Shown here in pieces: positions 61,718 to 64,000 of a stretch of DNA of 64,000 nucleotides. The stretch spans positions 496,001 through 560,000 of the forward strand of contig NZ_CP150233.1 of assembly GCF_037974265.1 (NCBI RefSeq), written 5' to 3'. The stretch's first letter is position 1. Each line of letters starts with the position of its first letter. Origin of the DNA: Paenibacillus sp. FSL R5-0623. Lineage in GTDB: Bacteria > Bacillota > Bacilli > Paenibacillales > Paenibacillaceae. Made by a program: the position numbers and the translations under genes. The notes beneath the pieces were generated by a model. That model saw nothing but the letters and a program-made list of their open reading frames with translations. It was not told the origin of the DNA and ran no database searches.

Positions 61718-63998
61718 ACCCCTGTTCCATTAGATTGCGCATGAAATTTTTCGGTGTACAGCCGTGAATTTCTTTGAACTTTTTAATGAAATAAGCAGGG
61801 GTACGGTAACCGACCGTACATGCGACCTGCTCAACTGTAATTTCGCGTTGTGTCATGAGTTCCCGTGCGCGCTCCATTCTCTGATTCGTAACATATTCGG
61901 AATAAACAATCCCGGTTTCTTCCTTGAAAAGTTTACTGAGATATTTAGGGCTGATGAATACTTGCTCTGAGACATGATCCAGCGTGAGATCGCCCGATAA
62001 GTGCTCGTGAATATAGGCTTTGACAGCCGAGATGGTATCCACACTTCGTACCTCGCTGCGCTTCTCCATCTGCATCACAAATTCGGTCACGAGATGAATC
62101 ATCCATTCCGAATAGCGGTTGATATTGTAGAACAATGAAAATTGCTTGTACATATTCAATGAACTCGCCTCGGCGGGTTGCAGGCGCACCTGATTAATAC
62201 ACTCCGCGTAAATAGATACCGTTTTTAATAATATGATACGGCTGTATTCGGCTGAATAGGGGCCTTCCTTTATTGTCGCGACCAATTTCTGAATGGCCTC
62301 AACCGTACCTTGCACATCCCGAGTCTGCAATTTCTTTTCAAAGTTGACGAGGTATGACTCCGGAATTTCCAAACTGCTGGCTTCCCTGTTCAGAAGATCA
62401 AGATCCTGAATGGCAGACTGCTCGGGAAAGAAGTAGCTGTATCGAATCAGGGTTTTCGCCTGATGATAGCTTGTGTGAATCTTCGTGAAGTGTTCTACCC
62501 ATCCGCCTAACGATAGTACAAATTCCAGGCCAAATCTGCTGCTCGCCTCAGCGTGAATAAAGTCAACAATGTGATCAGAGAGCGGTTCTTCGGGTTGATT
62601 GGTACAGATGATTACTGCTATTTTGTGATCCTGCAATTCCTCTGCCAGCAGTTGAGTTCCATCCATTTCTGCGATCTCCAGTTGCTGGATCATCGTATAC
62701 AATGTATGCTGCAACTGTCGTGGCTGCAGATCCTTCCACTTCTCATTGACGGGGTCAATGACGATGCAACGGAAGCGAGAGTAGGTCATTGAAATGTGAA
62801 CAGACTGGAGCTGTTCCGAAAGTTCTTCGGGTGTAAATCGATTATTTAACATATTAAGCATGATACTATGCTTAATCATTCTGTGATTGGCCTGTAAGGT
62901 TTCTTCAAGACTATCAACTTTATTGGACAGACTGTTAAACGTTGTATCGATGAACCGATATTCGTCTTGCTTTAAGCTGGTTGGGCTGTCCATCCGGCTC
63001 TTGATGTTATTCATGATTCGCTTAAGAGGACTATAGTTGGCCCTGGTAAAAATGGAGGACATCACGATCCCAACTGTGACAGCCAACAAGCCAAGAAAAA
63101 CCGAAATCTCTTTCAAGCTATCCAATTTATAATAGAAGCTTTCATTAGGTGTGGTTGTGTATATTCTCCATGCATTTCCTTTAAATTGATCTTGGGTGAC
63201 GACATGAGAGTCATAGTTAAATACAGGTGCGAAGCTCTCATCTGAAGAATGATAGGCAAGGAGCGACTGCGTTAGATTCTCCTCCGTGGAGCTGCCTATC
63301 AACGTTTTGTCCGCGGCAGATATGACGGTTCCGTCCTGATCGATGATTAATGTATTTGCATAGTCAGCAGGGATCATATTTTTAATGATCTGACTGATCG
63401 CTGATTCTTTGATATCAATCGCAATCATGGCCTTACTGTCTTGTCCAGACGATTGAAACGGGTAACTATGGACATAGGAAATTAGATGACTCATATTGCC
63501 CTGTTCCCGTGATTCGATATAAGCATCCTGAGGCACCATGCGAGTCTTCATCCATAAGGAGCTTTCTGGAGTCTCTTTCATCGCAGCAATCCAATCCGTC
63601 GTATGATCCACACTCGAAGGCGTGTCCTCATAGAGCAATAGCCCATATACAGATGAGACGATGAAGTGGTTCCTCGTATCGTACACATGAATAGCTTCAA
63701 TGAGATCCGAATAATTTTGCACCATATTTTTGAGGGACTGTTCGATGTCCAAGATTTTGCTATGGTTTCCTTTTAAGCTATCTAAATCGATACTTGCTGC
63801 GTTACCGAGTGCCAGGGACAGATAGACCTGATTCACCTTCTGGATCACGGAGCTCTCAATAGTATTGACGGTGCTTTTCAGCGAAAGTTGATTATTGATT
63901 CGAATCTCTTTGCTGTATTGATGAGAGAAGAAGAGGTATAGAATGGAGCCGAAAAGAAGCGCAATGACAAGAACAACAGCGAGGTAGGAAAGAACCAT
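61710..63998 (-). CDS. Membrane AraC-family regulator with extracytoplasmic sensor (possibly N-terminally incomplete)
   Basis: The visible 762 residues begin inside a membrane segment (LSYLAVVLVIALLFGSILYLF), so the true start may lie just beyond the window edge. An extracytoplasmic Cache-like sensor (about 30-290) is followed by a second segment (ISVFLGLLAVTVGIVM), a HAMP-like stretch, a long middle region and a C-terminal AraC domain: LTLDHVSEQVFISPKYLSKL and VGYRTPAYFIKKFKEIHGCT. This is the YtdP/YesS type of one-protein membrane sensor for sugars. It is upstream of the solute-binding lipoprotein gene on the same strand and probably controls it. Confidence 0.88.
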   Translation of the reverse strand: MVLSYLAVVLVIALLFGSILYLFFSHQYSKEIRINNQLSLKSTVNTIESSVIQKVNQVYLSLALGNAASIDLDSLKGNHSKILDIEQSLKNMVQNYSDLIEAIHVYDTRNHFIVSSVYGLLLYEDTPSSVDHTTDWIAAMKETPESSLWMKTRMVPQDAYIESREQGNMSHLISYVHSYPFQSSGQDSKAMIAIDIKESAISQIIKNMIPADYANTLIIDQDGTVISAADKTLIGSSTEENLTQSLLAYHSSDESFAPVFNYDSHVVTQDQFKGNAWRIYTTTPNESFYYKLDSLKEISVFLGLLAVTVGIVMSSIFTRANYSPLKRIMNNIKSRMDSPTSLKQDEYRFIDTTFNSLSNKVDSLEETLQANHRMIKHSIMLNMLNNRFTPEELSEQLQSVHISMTYSRFRCIVIDPVNEKWKDLQPRQLQHTLYTMIQQLEIAEMDGTQLLAEELQDHKIAVIICTNQPEEPLSDHIVDFIHAEASSRFGLEFVLSLGGWVEHFTKIHTSYHQAKTLIRYSYFFPEQSAIQDLDLLNREASSLEIPESYLVNFEKKLQTRDVQGTVEAIQKLVATIKEGPYSAEYSRIILLKTVSIYAECINQVRLQPAEASSLNMYKQFSLFYNINRYSEWMIHLVTEFVMQMEKRSEVRSVDTISAVKAYIHEHLSGDLTLDHVSEQVFISPKYLSKLFKEETGIVYSEYVTNQRMERARELMTQREITVEQVACTVGYRTPAYFIKKFKEIHGCTPKNFMRNLMEQGSI

Positions 63999-64000
63999 CT

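Noticed and set aside
1..64000. tRNA, rRNA, CRISPR arrays, phage or transposase genes
   Set aside because: I scanned for T-arm-like GTTCGAATCC strings, regularly spaced repeats and transposase motifs; the few TTCGA strings are inside coding genes, and none of these feature types could be supported.

Overview
The window looks like a chromosomal segment of a Paenibacillus-type member of the Bacillales. The evidence is the family content (PxpBCA, PstSCAB, CcdC, YezD, an S-layer-homology protein, an oligosaccharide lipoprotein beside a membrane AraC sensor), strong GGAGG-type ribosome sites, sigma-A promoters and a CcpA-type cre site. Genus is an inference from protein style; no rRNA or tRNA is present to confirm it. 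No phage, insertion sequence or CRISPR array was seen.

Layout. 1-11 kb: tail of an Ig-like-repeat surface protein, a run of small housekeeping genes (GrpB, DUF2809, GNAT, DUF952, DinB, histidine phosphatase), the 5-oxoprolinase operon pxpBCA, a Nudix protein, a flavin-fold protein and a secreted LysM nucleotidase. 11-24 kb: an EAL phosphodiesterase, a chemoreceptor, an ArsB/NhaD-type transporter, the phosphate operon pstSCAB behind a Pho box, an APH-fold kinase, and serine dehydratase sdaAB-sdaAA behind a tandem glycine riboswitch with a terminator. 24-35 kb: a cyclomaltodextrinase, a two-component system with a three-gene lantibiotic-immunity-like ABC exporter, an acyltransferase, a PAS hybrid kinase and lactate dehydrogenase. 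36-46 kb: a MerR-like coiled-coil gene with a long leader, a soluble Ser/Thr kinase, an antitoxin with a truncated toxin, a Ser/Arg-rich small protein, methionine aminopeptidase, an MDR reductase, CcdC, a decayed glycosyltransferase, a repeat-filled gene-free stretch, and a GC-rich MBL-TetR operon with twin operators. 46-64 kb: an Rrf2 regulator, a nitroreductase, an SLH protein, AraC and lactonase, an AT-rich TetR/membrane/TraB cluster with matched operators, a PL11 rhamnogalacturonan lyase with a cre site, a sulfate transporter operon (sbp-cysT-cysW-yezD, no ATPase gene) behind an unrecognised structured leader with a terminator, and an oligosaccharide-binding lipoprotein beside its likely AraC membrane sensor.

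The most unusual items are non-coding. (1) A family of three long, imperfectly palindromic intergenic elements (about 180-200 bp) has a conserved core with compensatory changes and outer arms that differ between copies yet stay self-complementary. (2) The sulfate operon carries a structured attenuator-like leader that I cannot match to a known riboswitch class. (3) A glycine riboswitch sits in front of serine dehydratase instead of the usual glycine-cleavage genes.
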